Source: Clostridia bacterium (GTDB lineage Bacteria > Bacillota_A > Clostridia > Christensenellales > Aristaeellaceae). Taken from it: a stretch of 30,372 nucleotides of DNA. Positions 6,514 to 14,267 of the stretch are shown in pieces. Numbering within the stretch: position 1 is the stretch's first letter; every line of letters begins with the position of its first letter. Where the stretch lies: positions 1 through 30,372 of the forward strand of contig JAFRJF010000103.1 in the NCBI GenBank assembly GCA_017432405.1. The letters are read 5' to 3'. The position numbers and the translations under genes were made by a program. A model generated the notes under the pieces. It saw nothing but the letters and a program-made list of their open reading frames with translations. It did not search any database and was not told where the DNA came from.

Positions 6514-7392
6514 TCACCGCACTGCAGTCGGGTCGGCGGTATTGAAATAGATTTCGATCAGCGTCCTGGCGTCGACAAAGCCCGTCTCTACGAGGCCGCA
6601 GGCCGCCTGCAAGGCATTCACCGCGGCCTCGGTCTTTGGGCCAAAGCTCCCGTCGGCGGCGCCGCCCAGGAATCCGCGGTCGATCAGGCACTGCTGTATG
6701 CGTTTCACAGACCCGCCCTTCGAGCCCACTTGAGCGCCATAGCCGTACCAGTCCATGATCGTCTTCACAAACCCGTCCAGCTTGTCGGTGCCCGCCAGCG
6801 ACGGCGCGGTCTTCCAAAATCGCCCGTTGCCCCGCAGGGTGACGGTGTTCTGCGGCGCGGTGGTCAGCGCAAGGACTGCGGTGCTGTTCGCTTCGGACAG
6901 CTGCCTGGCCGTCAGCGTCACAGTGCAGGCGTAGCCCTCGGCGCTCATGCCGCCGCCGGTGTATTCGCCGTAGCGTTTGAAGCTCTGGCGGGCGCTGACC
7001 AGGATGTCCGCGTCGTTGGGATCGGCCACGAAGCGAATCGCGCCTGCGGAGGCCTTCTGGATATCTTCGATCCATCGATCGAGATAATCGGTGATTTCAG
7101 GAATCAGGCCCTTTTCGCTGACCGGGTACATGTCGTCCCGGTCGATGCCCACCTCGCACTGGGGATCGACCACCATATAGGCGTTCATCGGCTGGGCATG
7201 GGTTGGCGTGTACACCGGCACGCCGTCGGTCAGCCCGACGCCCAGCCGCGCCGCCAATGCCTCGGCCTGTTCGTAGCCCTTCGCCGCTTCCACGCGATCC
7301 AGTCCCGGCCCGGTGACGGCATCCGCCGAAGCTGTCACAAACAGCGTCAAGAGCGCTGCCAGCGCCAGCAAGTATTTTATTTTACGCCTCAT
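6514..7392 (-). CDS. Secreted protein, unknown N-terminal domain plus peptidoglycan-binding domain
   Basis: 292 residues from ATG 7392, which has AAAGGAG upstream; a longer frame lacks such a site. The N-terminus (MRRKIKYLLALAALLTLFV...ASA) is a signal peptide. Residues 235-290 form a PG_binding_1 domain (KGGSVKRIQQCLIDRGFL...GSFGPKTEAAVNALQ), which in known families holds proteins to the cell wall. The middle (about 30-225) is not recognised; it is Asp/Ala-rich with mixed predicted strands and helices, and contains TVTLTARQLSE. No catalytic motif of an amidase or L,D-transpeptidase is evident. It lies 76 bp downstream of another secreted PG-binding protein, so the pair is likely one unit. 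Confidence 0.8.
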   Translation of the reverse strand: MRRKIKYLLALAALLTLFVTASADAVTGPGLDRVEAAKGYEQAEALAARLGVGLTDGVPVYTPTHAQPMNAYMVVDPQCEVGIDRDDMYPVSEKGLIPEITDYLDRWIEDIQKASAGAIRFVADPNDADILVSARQSFKRYGEYTGGGMSAEGYACTVTLTARQLSEANSTAVLALTTAPQNTVTLRGNGRFWKTAPSLAGTDKLDGFVKTIMDWYGYGAQVGSKGGSVKRIQQCLIDRGFLGGAADGSFGPKTEAAVNALQAACGLVETGFVDARTLIEIYFNTADPTAVR

Positions 7393-7468
7393 GGATGAAC
7401 ACTCCTTTCCACTTTGCGGGGAAAACATTGCATTGGACGTATCTCCCCGCCCTTCCGTTCCGAAGGCC

Positions 7469-8050
7469 CTATTCCGGATCATCCTGCCCGCTCCCCAACA
7501 GCAGAGGCAGCAGGGCCGCGAGGCCCTCCGCGTCCAGCCTGTCCGTCTGGGGCAATTCATATTGCGCCTGCACGGCGTTCAGGGCGGCGATGGTTTTGGG
7601 GCCAACGATGCCATCCGCCTTGATGTTCTGCCCGAAGGCGACCAGCAGCTGTTGCAGGCCCCTGGCGGCGTCGCCGCGGCTGCCGTCGCCCACCGCTTCG
7701 CCGCGGCTCAGGGCGTCGTACAGCGCGCGATAGTCGGTGACGCCCAGCGCCGCCAGCGCCGACGCCACCGGCGCCGCGGGATCCGCCGTCACCCGGGGCA
7801 CGTCGGGCGCGTCCACATCCACCTCGGGGATCTCCGGCACCTCGATCTTCGGCTTCTTTGTGGGGGCCGGCGTGGGCACCTTCGGCACCTCGATCTCCGA
7901 AATCTCCGGCACCTCGATCGGCGGCACGGTGGGCACCCGGATGCGCAGGGCGCTGAATCGGTCCTCATTCGATCCGTCCTGCTCGGCCAGGACTGCCAGG
8001 CCACACAGCAGCACCGCCGCGGCCAACAGAACAGATAACAGCTTCTTCAT
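7469..8050 (-). CDS. Secreted proline-rich protein with peptidoglycan-binding domain
   Basis: 193 residues. ATG 8050 is preceded by GGGAGG. It has a signal peptide (MKKLLSVLLAAAVLLCGLAVLA, probable cleavage after LA), then a low-complexity linker (about 35-95) of repeated E-V-P-E-I and P-T-P-A-P-T-K-K-P motifs that probably spans the wall. The C-terminal PG_binding_1-like domain (about 110-180) contains GDAARGLQQLLVAFGQ...ADGIVGPKTIAALNAVQ. There is no enzyme domain. It is divergent from uvrC and probably co-transcribed with the next secreted PG-binding protein. Likely a wall-bound accessory protein; its job is unknown. Confidence 0.8.
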   Translation of the reverse strand: MKKLLSVLLAAAVLLCGLAVLAEQDGSNEDRFSALRIRVPTVPPIEVPEISEIEVPKVPTPAPTKKPKIEVPEIPEVDVDAPDVPRVTADPAAPVASALAALGVTDYRALYDALSRGEAVGDGSRGDAARGLQQLLVAFGQNIKADGIVGPKTIAALNAVQAQYELPQTDRLDAEGLAALLPLLLGSGQDDPE

Positions 8051-8087
8051 GGTCGATCCTCCCTGCAGATGGTATTGCACTGCCTCT

Positions 8088-8096
8088 ATTATAGCA
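8088..8096 (-). promoter_or_regulatory. Extended -10 promoter of the secreted PG-binding protein pair
   Basis: On the minus strand TGC-TATAAT (8096-8088) is an extended -10 box. No consensus -35 is found 16-18 bp upstream. The start codon at 8050 is 38 bp downstream. Confidence 0.55.
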
Positions 8097-8188
8097 GAAG
8101 TCGATCGCCAAAAGGAATGTGAATTGCAGACTTTTTTGGCGCTTTTGATATATTTTGGTGATAGTATAAAGCACATTTATGTTTAGAT

Positions 8189-8217
8189 TTGCTAAGGAGC
8201 ATTTCTCGTGATATAAT
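8189..8217 (+). promoter_or_regulatory. uvrC promoter
   Basis: -35 TTGCTA (8189-8194), a 17-bp spacer, -10 TATAAT (8212-8217) preceded by TGA, giving an extended -10. The TTG at 8189 could be misread as an upstream uvrC start, but it is the -35 box. Confidence 0.7.
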
Positions 8218-8254
8218 GGCGGAAGAGAATGATGAGGAATCCAAGGAGGATCCC

Positions 8255-10150
8255 ATGACCGAGTTCAGAAAGCCGTGGAACGGCGCGCGGATGTCGCCGG
8301 AGCTGGAGTTCAAGATCGCCAACCTGCCCGATTCACCGGGCTGTTACCTGATGAAATCCGAAGGCGAGATCATCTACGTGGGCAAGGCGGTGAACCTGAA
8401 GAACCGGGTCAGCCAGTACTTCCATTACAGCGCCCAGCATACCCCGAAGGTGCGGGCGATGGTGGAGAAGATCGACGACTTCGACATCATACTGGTGGAC
8501 GGCGAAATGGAGGCCTTCGCTCTGGAATGCAACCTGATCAAGCTGCACATGCCCCACTACAACATACTGCTGAAGGACGACAAGGCCTACCCCTACATCC
8601 GGGTGAACCTGGCCGAGGATTTTCCGCTGGTGGACCTGGCCCGCAGGCAGGAGAAGGACGGGGCGAAGTACTTCGGCCCCTACCAGGGCTCCACCGTGGT
8701 GCGGGAGGTGCTGGACGCGGTGCGCATGGTGTTCCCGATCCGGGTGTGCCGACACGCCATCAACCCGGACAAACCCCGCCGCCCCTGCGTGCACCACCAG
8801 GTGGGCCAGTGTCCCGCCCCCTGCGCAGGACTGATCTCCAAGGAGGAATACCGCAGGACCATCGACGGCGTCATCGACTTCCTGAACGGCAAATACGCGC
8901 CGGTGCTGACCGAGTTGAAGGACAGGATGATGGAAGCCTCGAGGGAGATGAACTACGAGCGGGCGGCGCTGTACCGCGACCGCATCCGCGCCGTGGAGGC
9001 CGTGATGCAGAAGCAAAAGGCCATCTCCACCGCCCAGGCCGACCAGGACATCATCGCCGTGCTGCCCCACGAGGCCGACGCCATGGTGCAGCTGATGTTC
9101 GTGCGCTCGGGCCGCATGATCGGCTCGGAGCGCTTCACGCTGGAAGGCGCGGGCGACGAGGAGCTGGGCGAAATCCTGACCCAGTTCATGCTGCAATACT
9201 ACGGGCCGGAGATCACCCCGCCGAGGGAGATCCTGCTCTCCGCCACGCCGCCGGAGCACGACGTGATCGAGCAGCTGCTCACCGAGCAGCACGGGGCAAG
9301 GACCTACATCCTCACCCCCCGGCGCGGCGAGAAGCTGAAGCTGGTGAACATGGCCCTGAAGAACCTGAAGGACGAGGCGAAGAAGCTGGACCGCAAGAAC
9401 GCCAACAGCCGCGCCCGCACCGTCGGCGCGCTGGAGACCCTCCAGGAATTGCTGAACCTGCCCACGCTGCCCCGGCGCATCGAGGGCTACGACATCTCCA
9501 ACACCCAGGGGGCGCTGTCCGTCGCCAGCGAGGTGGTGATGGTGGACGGCGTCAGCGCCAACAAGGAATACCGCCGCTACCGCATCAAGACGGTGGAGGG
9601 GGCCAACGACTTCGCCAGCATGTACGAGGTCATCACCCGCCGGCTGTCCCACGGGCTGGACGAGCTGGCGGAGCGGAAGGAACAGGGCCTCGATCCCCAG
9701 GGCGGCAAGTTCTCATGGCTGCCCGACCTGATCCTGGTGGACGGCGGAAGGGGCCAGCTGGCCGCGGCCCGGGAGGCCATGCAGGCCCAGGGGCTGAACA
9801 TACCGATGATCGGCCTGGCCAAGCGCATCGAGGAGATCGTGCTGCCCGGCGAGAACGAGAGCCTGCTGCTGGACCGCCATTCCCCGGCGCTGCACGTGCT
9901 GCAACGGGTCAGGGACGAGAGCCATCGCTTCGCCATCATCCACCACCGCACGCTACGGGGCAAGGCATCCATCGCATCGCGCCTCGACGGCATCCCCGGC
10001 GTGGGCGATAAGCGGAAGAAAGCGATACTGAAGCACTTCAGGACCGTGGAGGCGCTGAAGGCCGCGACGGCGGAGGAGATCGGACAGGTGCCCGGCGTGC
10101 CGGAGAAGGTGGCGGAGAGCGTGTGGCGGTTTTTGCACGAGGGAGAATAA
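8255..10150 (+). CDS. uvrC: Excinuclease ABC subunit C
   Basis: 631 residues, normal for UvrC. The start MTEFRKP follows AAGGAGG closely. An N-terminal GIY-YIG nuclease domain (about 20-100; GCYLMKSEGEIIYVGKA) makes the 3' incision. A Cys-containing segment follows (PCVHHQVGQCPAPC, about 170-185). A UVR motif (about 205-240; REMNYERAALYRDRI) binds UvrB. A UvrC RNaseH-like endonuclease domain (about 380-540; EGYDISNTQG, DLILVDGGRGQL) makes the 5' incision. A C-terminal helix-hairpin-helix pair (about 570-631; DGIPGVGDKRKKAILKHF) binds DNA. Acts in nucleotide excision repair. A single-gene unit with its own promoter. Confidence 0.97.
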   Translation: MTEFRKPWNGARMSPELEFKIANLPDSPGCYLMKSEGEIIYVGKAVNLKNRVSQYFHYSAQHTPKVRAMVEKIDDFDIILVDGEMEAFALECNLIKLHMPHYNILLKDDKAYPYIRVNLAEDFPLVDLARRQEKDGAKYFGPYQGSTVVREVLDAVRMVFPIRVCRHAINPDKPRRPCVHHQVGQCPAPCAGLISKEEYRRTIDGVIDFLNGKYAPVLTELKDRMMEASREMNYERAALYRDRIRAVEAVMQKQKAISTAQADQDIIAVLPHEADAMVQLMFVRSGRMIGSERFTLEGAGDEELGEILTQFMLQYYGPEITPPREILLSATPPEHDVIEQLLTEQHGARTYILTPRRGEKLKLVNMALKNLKDEAKKLDRKNANSRARTVGALETLQELLNLPTLPRRIEGYDISNTQGALSVASEVVMVDGVSANKEYRRYRIKTVEGANDFASMYEVITRRLSHGLDELAERKEQGLDPQGGKFSWLPDLILVDGGRGQLAAAREAMQAQGLNIPMIGLAKRIEEIVLPGENESLLLDRHSPALHVLQRVRDESHRFAIIHHRTLRGKASIASRLDGIPGVGDKRKKAILKHFRTVEALKAATAEEIGQVPGVPEKVAESVWRFLHEGE

Positions 10151-10161
10151 AGCGTTCCTGT

Positions 10162-10176
10162 CGACAAATCAGAATT
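10162..10176 (-). repeat. Dispersed intergenic motif AATTCTGATTTGTCG, copy 4 (inverted)
   Basis: An exact inverted copy of 1388-1402, in the 72-bp gap between uvrC and the WG-repeat gene. The same word forms the ends of the element at 3659-3882. Confidence 0.6.
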
Positions 10177-10222
10177 ATACATGCTACCCAACTTTTTCAA
10201 ATCAACAGAAGGAGGTTATATC

Positions 10223-11809
10223 ATGCTCAAGATAAAATCCATCCTCAGTACCCTGCTCATTCTCGCACTGACCGCCCTCCCCGCCCTGTCGGAGGGCTTT
10301 CAGCGCATGGAAAAGGACGGCAGGTTCGCCCTGGCAGACGACAGCGGCTTCCTGCTGACGGACTACATTTACGACGACATTTACTGCTACGATACCGAGC
10401 CGCCCTTCCGGGTGCACCGGGACGGACATGCGGGCTACATCGACGAGGCGGGCTACGAGGTGGTGCCCGCCATCTACGACGCCCTCGACGTCTCCTTCCG
10501 CGAGGGCGTGGCTCCCGCGCGCCTGAACGGCAAATGGGGCTATGTGGACCAGGCCGGGCGGCTGGTCATCGGCCCCTGGTTCGATGAAGTGGATCAGTTT
10601 TCCGAGGGTCTGGCGGGAGTGGAGCAGGACGGCAAATGGGGCTACATCGATCACACCGGCCGCTTTGCCGTAGAGCCCCGGTTCGACTTCGGGGGCTGGT
10701 TCCAGAACGGCTATGCCCAGGTGCACCTGGACGAGAAGACCGGCCTGATCGACAAGGCCGGCGCATGGGTACTGGAGCCCGAATTTGACGACGCCGACAT
10801 CCACGTGGACGACGACGGCCTGGTCTCCGTCATCTATCCGGACGCGGGCGATTCTTTCCGCTACTTCGACATCTCCTCCGGCAAGGCGGTGGAGGTGAAG
10901 TCCGTCGGCTCCGGCATCGACCTGTCCGACTACATGCCCTTCGAGGGGAAGAAGGTGGCGACCCTCGACGAAAAGCGCACGCTGGACAAGCGGGTCACCG
11001 AGGAACAGACCCTCCCCCGCCTGGACGGGGCCACGGCGCTGTTCCCGGTGTATGCCGCCTTCTGCCAGGCGGTATATCCGAAGGACACCCGCTTCACCTG
11101 GCTCGTGGACGACGAAACCGAACACAACGCCCTGATCACCTGCTCCAAGACCAACCGGGCCTACGAGCGGCTGATCGAGGGGAACGCCGACATCATCTTC
11201 GTGGCCCAGCCTTCGGACGAGGAGCTGGCCCTGGCCGCTGAGAAGGGCGTTGAGTTCGACATGATCCCCATCGGGAAGGAGGCCTTCGTGTTCATCGTGA
11301 ACAAGGACAACCCTCTGGATGACATCACGGTGGACCAGATCAAGGGCGTCTACTCCGGCCAGATCACCGACTGGAGCCAGCTGGGCGTCGACGGCGTCGG
11401 CCCCATCGTGGCCTACCAGCGCCCCAAGAACAGCGGCAGCCAGACGGCCCTGGAGGCGCTGATGGGCGACACCCCGCTCATGGAGGCCCCAAAGGGCGTG
11501 GTGGCCTGGGACATGGGCGACATCGTGGACACCGTGGAATACCGCAACCTGCCCAACGCCATCGGCTACTCCTTCCGGTTCTTCTGCACCGACATGATGG
11601 GCAGCGATGTGAAGCTGCTGGCCGTGGACGGCGTGGAGCCCACCGAGGCCAACATCCGAAACGGCAGCTATCCTATCACCTCCACCGTCTACGCCATACG
11701 GCTCAAGGGCAACGACAACCCCAACGTCGTCGCGCTGCTGGACTGGATAAAGTCGCCCCAGGGCATGGAATTAGTGGAGAAATCCGGGTATACGCGATGG
11801 GTGGAGTGA
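10223..11809 (+). CDS. Secreted WG-repeat protein fused to PstS-like substrate-binding domain
   Basis: 528 residues. ATG 10223 follows AGAAGGAGGT. Signal peptide 1-23 (MLKIKSILSTLLILALTALPALS); no lipobox Cys is clear. Residues 30-215 carry WG-type repeats (GKWGYVDQAGRLVIGP at about 103, GKWGYIDHTGRFAVEPRF at about 137, plus weaker units). Residues about 262-528 resemble the phosphate-binding PstS/PBP-like family: PRLDGATALFPVYAAF, ADIIFVAQPSDEEL, FVFIVNKDNPLDDITVDQIKGVYSGQITDW, RPKNSGSQTALE. In this family the domain binds phosphate or another anion. There is no Pst permease beside it, so it may act as an extracellular sensor or scavenger rather than in transport. Confidence 0.85.
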   Translation: MLKIKSILSTLLILALTALPALSEGFQRMEKDGRFALADDSGFLLTDYIYDDIYCYDTEPPFRVHRDGHAGYIDEAGYEVVPAIYDALDVSFREGVAPARLNGKWGYVDQAGRLVIGPWFDEVDQFSEGLAGVEQDGKWGYIDHTGRFAVEPRFDFGGWFQNGYAQVHLDEKTGLIDKAGAWVLEPEFDDADIHVDDDGLVSVIYPDAGDSFRYFDISSGKAVEVKSVGSGIDLSDYMPFEGKKVATLDEKRTLDKRVTEEQTLPRLDGATALFPVYAAFCQAVYPKDTRFTWLVDDETEHNALITCSKTNRAYERLIEGNADIIFVAQPSDEELALAAEKGVEFDMIPIGKEAFVFIVNKDNPLDDITVDQIKGVYSGQITDWSQLGVDGVGPIVAYQRPKNSGSQTALEALMGDTPLMEAPKGVVAWDMGDIVDTVEYRNLPNAIGYSFRFFCTDMMGSDVKLLAVDGVEPTEANIRNGSYPITSTVYAIRLKGNDNPNVVALLDWIKSPQGMELVEKSGYTRWVE

Positions 11810-11825
11810 ATACAAGTGAACGCGC

Positions 11826-11854
11826 TTGACAGATGATTCTTTCTATAATACAAT
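11826..11854 (+). promoter_or_regulatory. Promoter of the pepV unit
   Basis: -35 TTGACA (11826-11831), a 17-bp spacer, -10 TACAAT (11849-11854). It lies just after the WG/PstS stop and gives a leader of about 170 nt before the pepV start. Confidence 0.7.
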
Positions 11855-11867
11855 AGCATTGCAAAAG

Positions 11868-11962
11868 ACAGCCGCCACTCTGCCAAGTGGCGGCTGTAAT
11901 CCGGGTTTAACACCCAAAGCCAAATATCCGGACGAGTAACCGCGTTCGTGGTTCGCTCTCCG
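11868..11962 (+). other. Structured leader RNA upstream of pepV
   Basis: A perfect 12-bp hairpin (ACAGCCGCCACT 11868-11879, loop CTGCCA, partner 11886-11897) begins a few bases after the expected +1. A second hairpin at 11929-11962 pairs CGGA, GAG and AACCGC with GTGGTT, CTC and TCCG around loop GTTC. Neither is followed by a T run, so simple termination is unlikely. It may be a cis-regulatory RNA or a 5' stabiliser; no known riboswitch class is recognised. The first hairpin could instead serve as a weak terminator for the upstream gene. Confidence 0.45.
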
Positions 11963-12034
11963 TATTCATATTAATCCAATCCCGGTTTTATGTCAATCCG
12001 GAATCAAAAAACAAGCTTCACGGAGGTCGCCAAT

Positions 12035-13453
12035 ATGGACTACACCACCCTCGACCGCCTGGTCGATTCCTACAGGGACGAACTGATCGAAAACATACGC
12101 AGGTGGATCGCCATCCCCTCAATCCAGGACGCGCCCGCCGGTGAAAACGCCCCCTTCGGCAAGGAAGTCCGCCGGATGCTGGACACCGCCCTGGCGGACG
12201 GCAGGCGCTTCGGCTTCGAGGTGCGGGACATCGACGGCTACGCCGGCGACATCACCCTCGGCAGCGGCGAACAGACCATGGGCATGCTGGCCCACCTGGA
12301 CGTGGTGCCCCTGGGCGACGGCTGGACGCACGACCCGCTGGGCGGCGAGATCGAAGACGGCAAGCTGTACGGCCGCGGCACCACCGACGACAAGGGCCCG
12401 GCGCTGTGCGCGCTGTACGCCATGCGGGCGGTGAAGGAGGCGGGCATACCGCTCAAGCACGGCGTGCGGCTGATCCTGGGCTGCGACGAGGAGACCGGCA
12501 TGAGCGACATGCGGTATTATGCCAGCAAGATGAAGATGCCCGATTACGGCTTCTCCCCTGACGCCGAATTCCCGGTGATCAACATCGAAAAGGGCGGCAT
12601 CAACATGCGCCTGGCTGCGGTGACCGGCGGCGAGGAGGGCGCTGAGCTGCCCGTCTACAGCCTGTACGCCGGCGAGCGCCCCAACGTGGTGCCCGCCGAG
12701 GCCACCGCCCTGGTGGGCCTGAACGGCATGACCCTGGACGCGCTGAACGAAAGGCTGTCCGCCATCGTCGCCACCCACGAGGGCTTCAGGCTGAAGGCCG
12801 TCGCCGATGGCGAGGGTCGGGCGAAGATCGTCGCCACCGGCGTCAACGGCCACGCCGCCATGCCCTGGCGGGCCGTGAACGCGGCGGGCACGCTGCTTAT
12901 CGCCCTCTCCGAGCTCAATGCCGGGGGCGGCAGCAGGGAGGCCATCGCCACGCTGGCGCAGGCCGTGGGCATGGACTACACCGGCGAAAGGCTGGGCATC
13001 GCCTGCAAGGACGAGCTGTCCGGCGAACTGACATGCAACCTGGGCATACTCCGGTATGACGGCAACGAGCTCTCCGCCCTGCTGGACATCCGCTATCCCC
13101 TCTGCGGCAACGAGGAGACCCTGCTGGGGCAGGCGGCCATGCGGGTGAGCCCGGTGCTGTCGGTGCGGCGCATGGGCGGCCACACGCCGCTGCACGTGCC
13201 CGCCGATAGCCCCGTCGTACAGGGCCTTTTGAAGGTCTATCACGAGGTCACCGGCCTGGACGCCTACACCATCGCCATCGGCGGCGGCACCTATTCCCGC
13301 ATGATGCCCAACACCGTGGCCTTCGGCGTGTGCTTCCCCGGCGACATGGACGTGTGCCACATCGCCGACGAATACATCGACCTGGAAAAGCTGATGCTGG
13401 GCGTGAAGATCTTCGCCCACGCCATCGCGGAGCTGGCAGGCGGAAATGAATGA
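12035..13453 (+). CDS. pepV: M20-family dipeptidase, PepV-like
   Basis: 472 residues, the usual PepV size. The start at 12035 has GGAGGT 7 nt upstream. Metal and catalytic residues of M20 are present: MLAHLDVVP (His87, catalytic Asp89), GRGTTDDKGP (bridging Asp119), CDEETG (catalytic Glu152, ligand Glu153), SPDAEFP (Asp176), and a late His in DVCHIADEYI. The lid domain (about 185-385) lies between the two halves of the catalytic domain. It releases N-terminal amino acids from di- and some tripeptides in the cytosol, using two zinc ions. It is followed by cmk 24 bp later, with no terminator between them. Confidence 0.92.
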   Translation: MDYTTLDRLVDSYRDELIENIRRWIAIPSIQDAPAGENAPFGKEVRRMLDTALADGRRFGFEVRDIDGYAGDITLGSGEQTMGMLAHLDVVPLGDGWTHDPLGGEIEDGKLYGRGTTDDKGPALCALYAMRAVKEAGIPLKHGVRLILGCDEETGMSDMRYYASKMKMPDYGFSPDAEFPVINIEKGGINMRLAAVTGGEEGAELPVYSLYAGERPNVVPAEATALVGLNGMTLDALNERLSAIVATHEGFRLKAVADGEGRAKIVATGVNGHAAMPWRAVNAAGTLLIALSELNAGGGSREAIATLAQAVGMDYTGERLGIACKDELSGELTCNLGILRYDGNELSALLDIRYPLCGNEETLLGQAAMRVSPVLSVRRMGGHTPLHVPADSPVVQGLLKVYHEVTGLDAYTIAIGGGTYSRMMPNTVAFGVCFPGDMDVCHIADEYIDLEKLMLGVKIFAHAIAELAGGNE

Positions 13454-13477
13454 GGAATGAGAAATGAGGAAAGAGGA

Positions 13478-14158
13478 ATGAATAGAAAGCCTTTCTCCAT
13501 CGCCATTGACGGGCCTGCGGGGGCGGGCAAGTCCACCGTCGCGAAGGCGGTGGCAGCCGAGCTGAACGCCATGTACCTGGACACCGGGGCCATGTACCGC
13601 GCCTTCGGGCTGTACATGCTGCGCAGAGGCGCGAACAAGGACAAGAGCGCCATCATCGCCGCCGTGGACGACGTGGACATCACCGTGGAATTCATTGACG
13701 GCGCGCAGCACATCTTCCTGGGCGGCGAGGATGTCACCGAGGCCATCCGCGAGCCCAAGGTCTCCATGGCCGCCAGCGACGTTTCTGCCGTGCCCGAGGT
13801 TCGCGAACGCATGGTGGCGCTGCAGCGCAAAATCGCCGAGGGCCACGACGTGATCATGGACGGCCGGGACATCGGCACCAAGGTGCTGCCGAACGCCACC
13901 CTGAAGATCTACCTGACCGCCTCCGTCGAGGAGCGGGCCAGGCGGCGCTGCCTGGAGCTGGCGCAGAAGGGCAATCCGGAGCCCTACGAAAAGATCCTGG
14001 AGGATATGAAGGCCCGGGACTACCAGGATACCCACCGTGCCGCCTCCCCCCTGCGCCCCGCCGACGACGCCGTGACCGTGGACACCACAAACAACACCTT
14101 CGAGGAGAGCGTGGCCGAAATCAGGCGACTGGCGCTGGAAGCGATCGGCAGGCGCTGA
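13478..14158 (+). CDS. cmk: Cytidylate kinase
   Basis: 226 residues from ATG 13478, with TGAGGA 7 nt upstream; a longer frame starts at 13457 in the same AG-rich tract. P-loop DGPAGAGKST (11-20), AMYLDTGAMYRAF, then DGRDIGTKVLPNATLKIYLTAS, the signature of CMP/dCMP kinases, and the lid with RARRR. It phosphorylates CMP and dCMP with ATP. The arrangement cmk, (M16 protease), plsC, ispH-rpsA keeps the order seen in many Clostridia, with the protease gene inserted. Confidence 0.95.
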   Translation: MNRKPFSIAIDGPAGAGKSTVAKAVAAELNAMYLDTGAMYRAFGLYMLRRGANKDKSAIIAAVDDVDITVEFIDGAQHIFLGGEDVTEAIREPKVSMAASDVSAVPEVRERMVALQRKIAEGHDVIMDGRDIGTKVLPNATLKIYLTASVEERARRRCLELAQKGNPEPYEKILEDMKARDYQDTHRAASPLRPADDAVTVDTTNNTFEESVAEIRRLALEAIGRR

Positions 14159-14208
14159 TTTGTTCACAAATTATCAATAACTGAAAGCGATACGAACGGC
14201 ATGTAATG

Positions 14209-14217
14209 TGATATAAT
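14209..14217 (+). promoter_or_regulatory. Extended -10 promoter of the M16 protease gene
   Basis: TGA-TATAAT at 14209-14217; no good -35. The same extended -10 word occurs in the uvrC promoter. The start codon is about 50 bp downstream. Confidence 0.5.
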
Positions 14218-14267
14218 GCCTGTGACGTATCGTTTTCTCTACAGATTCCAACAACAAGGAGGAGCAT

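Noticed and set aside
8189..8254. Upstream TTG start for uvrC
   Set aside because: It coincides with the -35 box; 8255 has AAGGAGG at good spacing and fits UvrC length.
8275..10011. 578-codon plus-strand frame inside uvrC
   Set aside because: Shifted-frame shadow of uvrC, composed mainly of Arg/Gly/Pro/Ala; no domain.
12119..14167. 682-codon open frame on the minus strand across pepV and cmk
   Set aside because: It lies antisense to two well-supported genes, is His/Gly/Val/Leu-rich without any domain, and has no ribosome site. Long antisense frames are expected in GC-rich DNA with strong codon bias.
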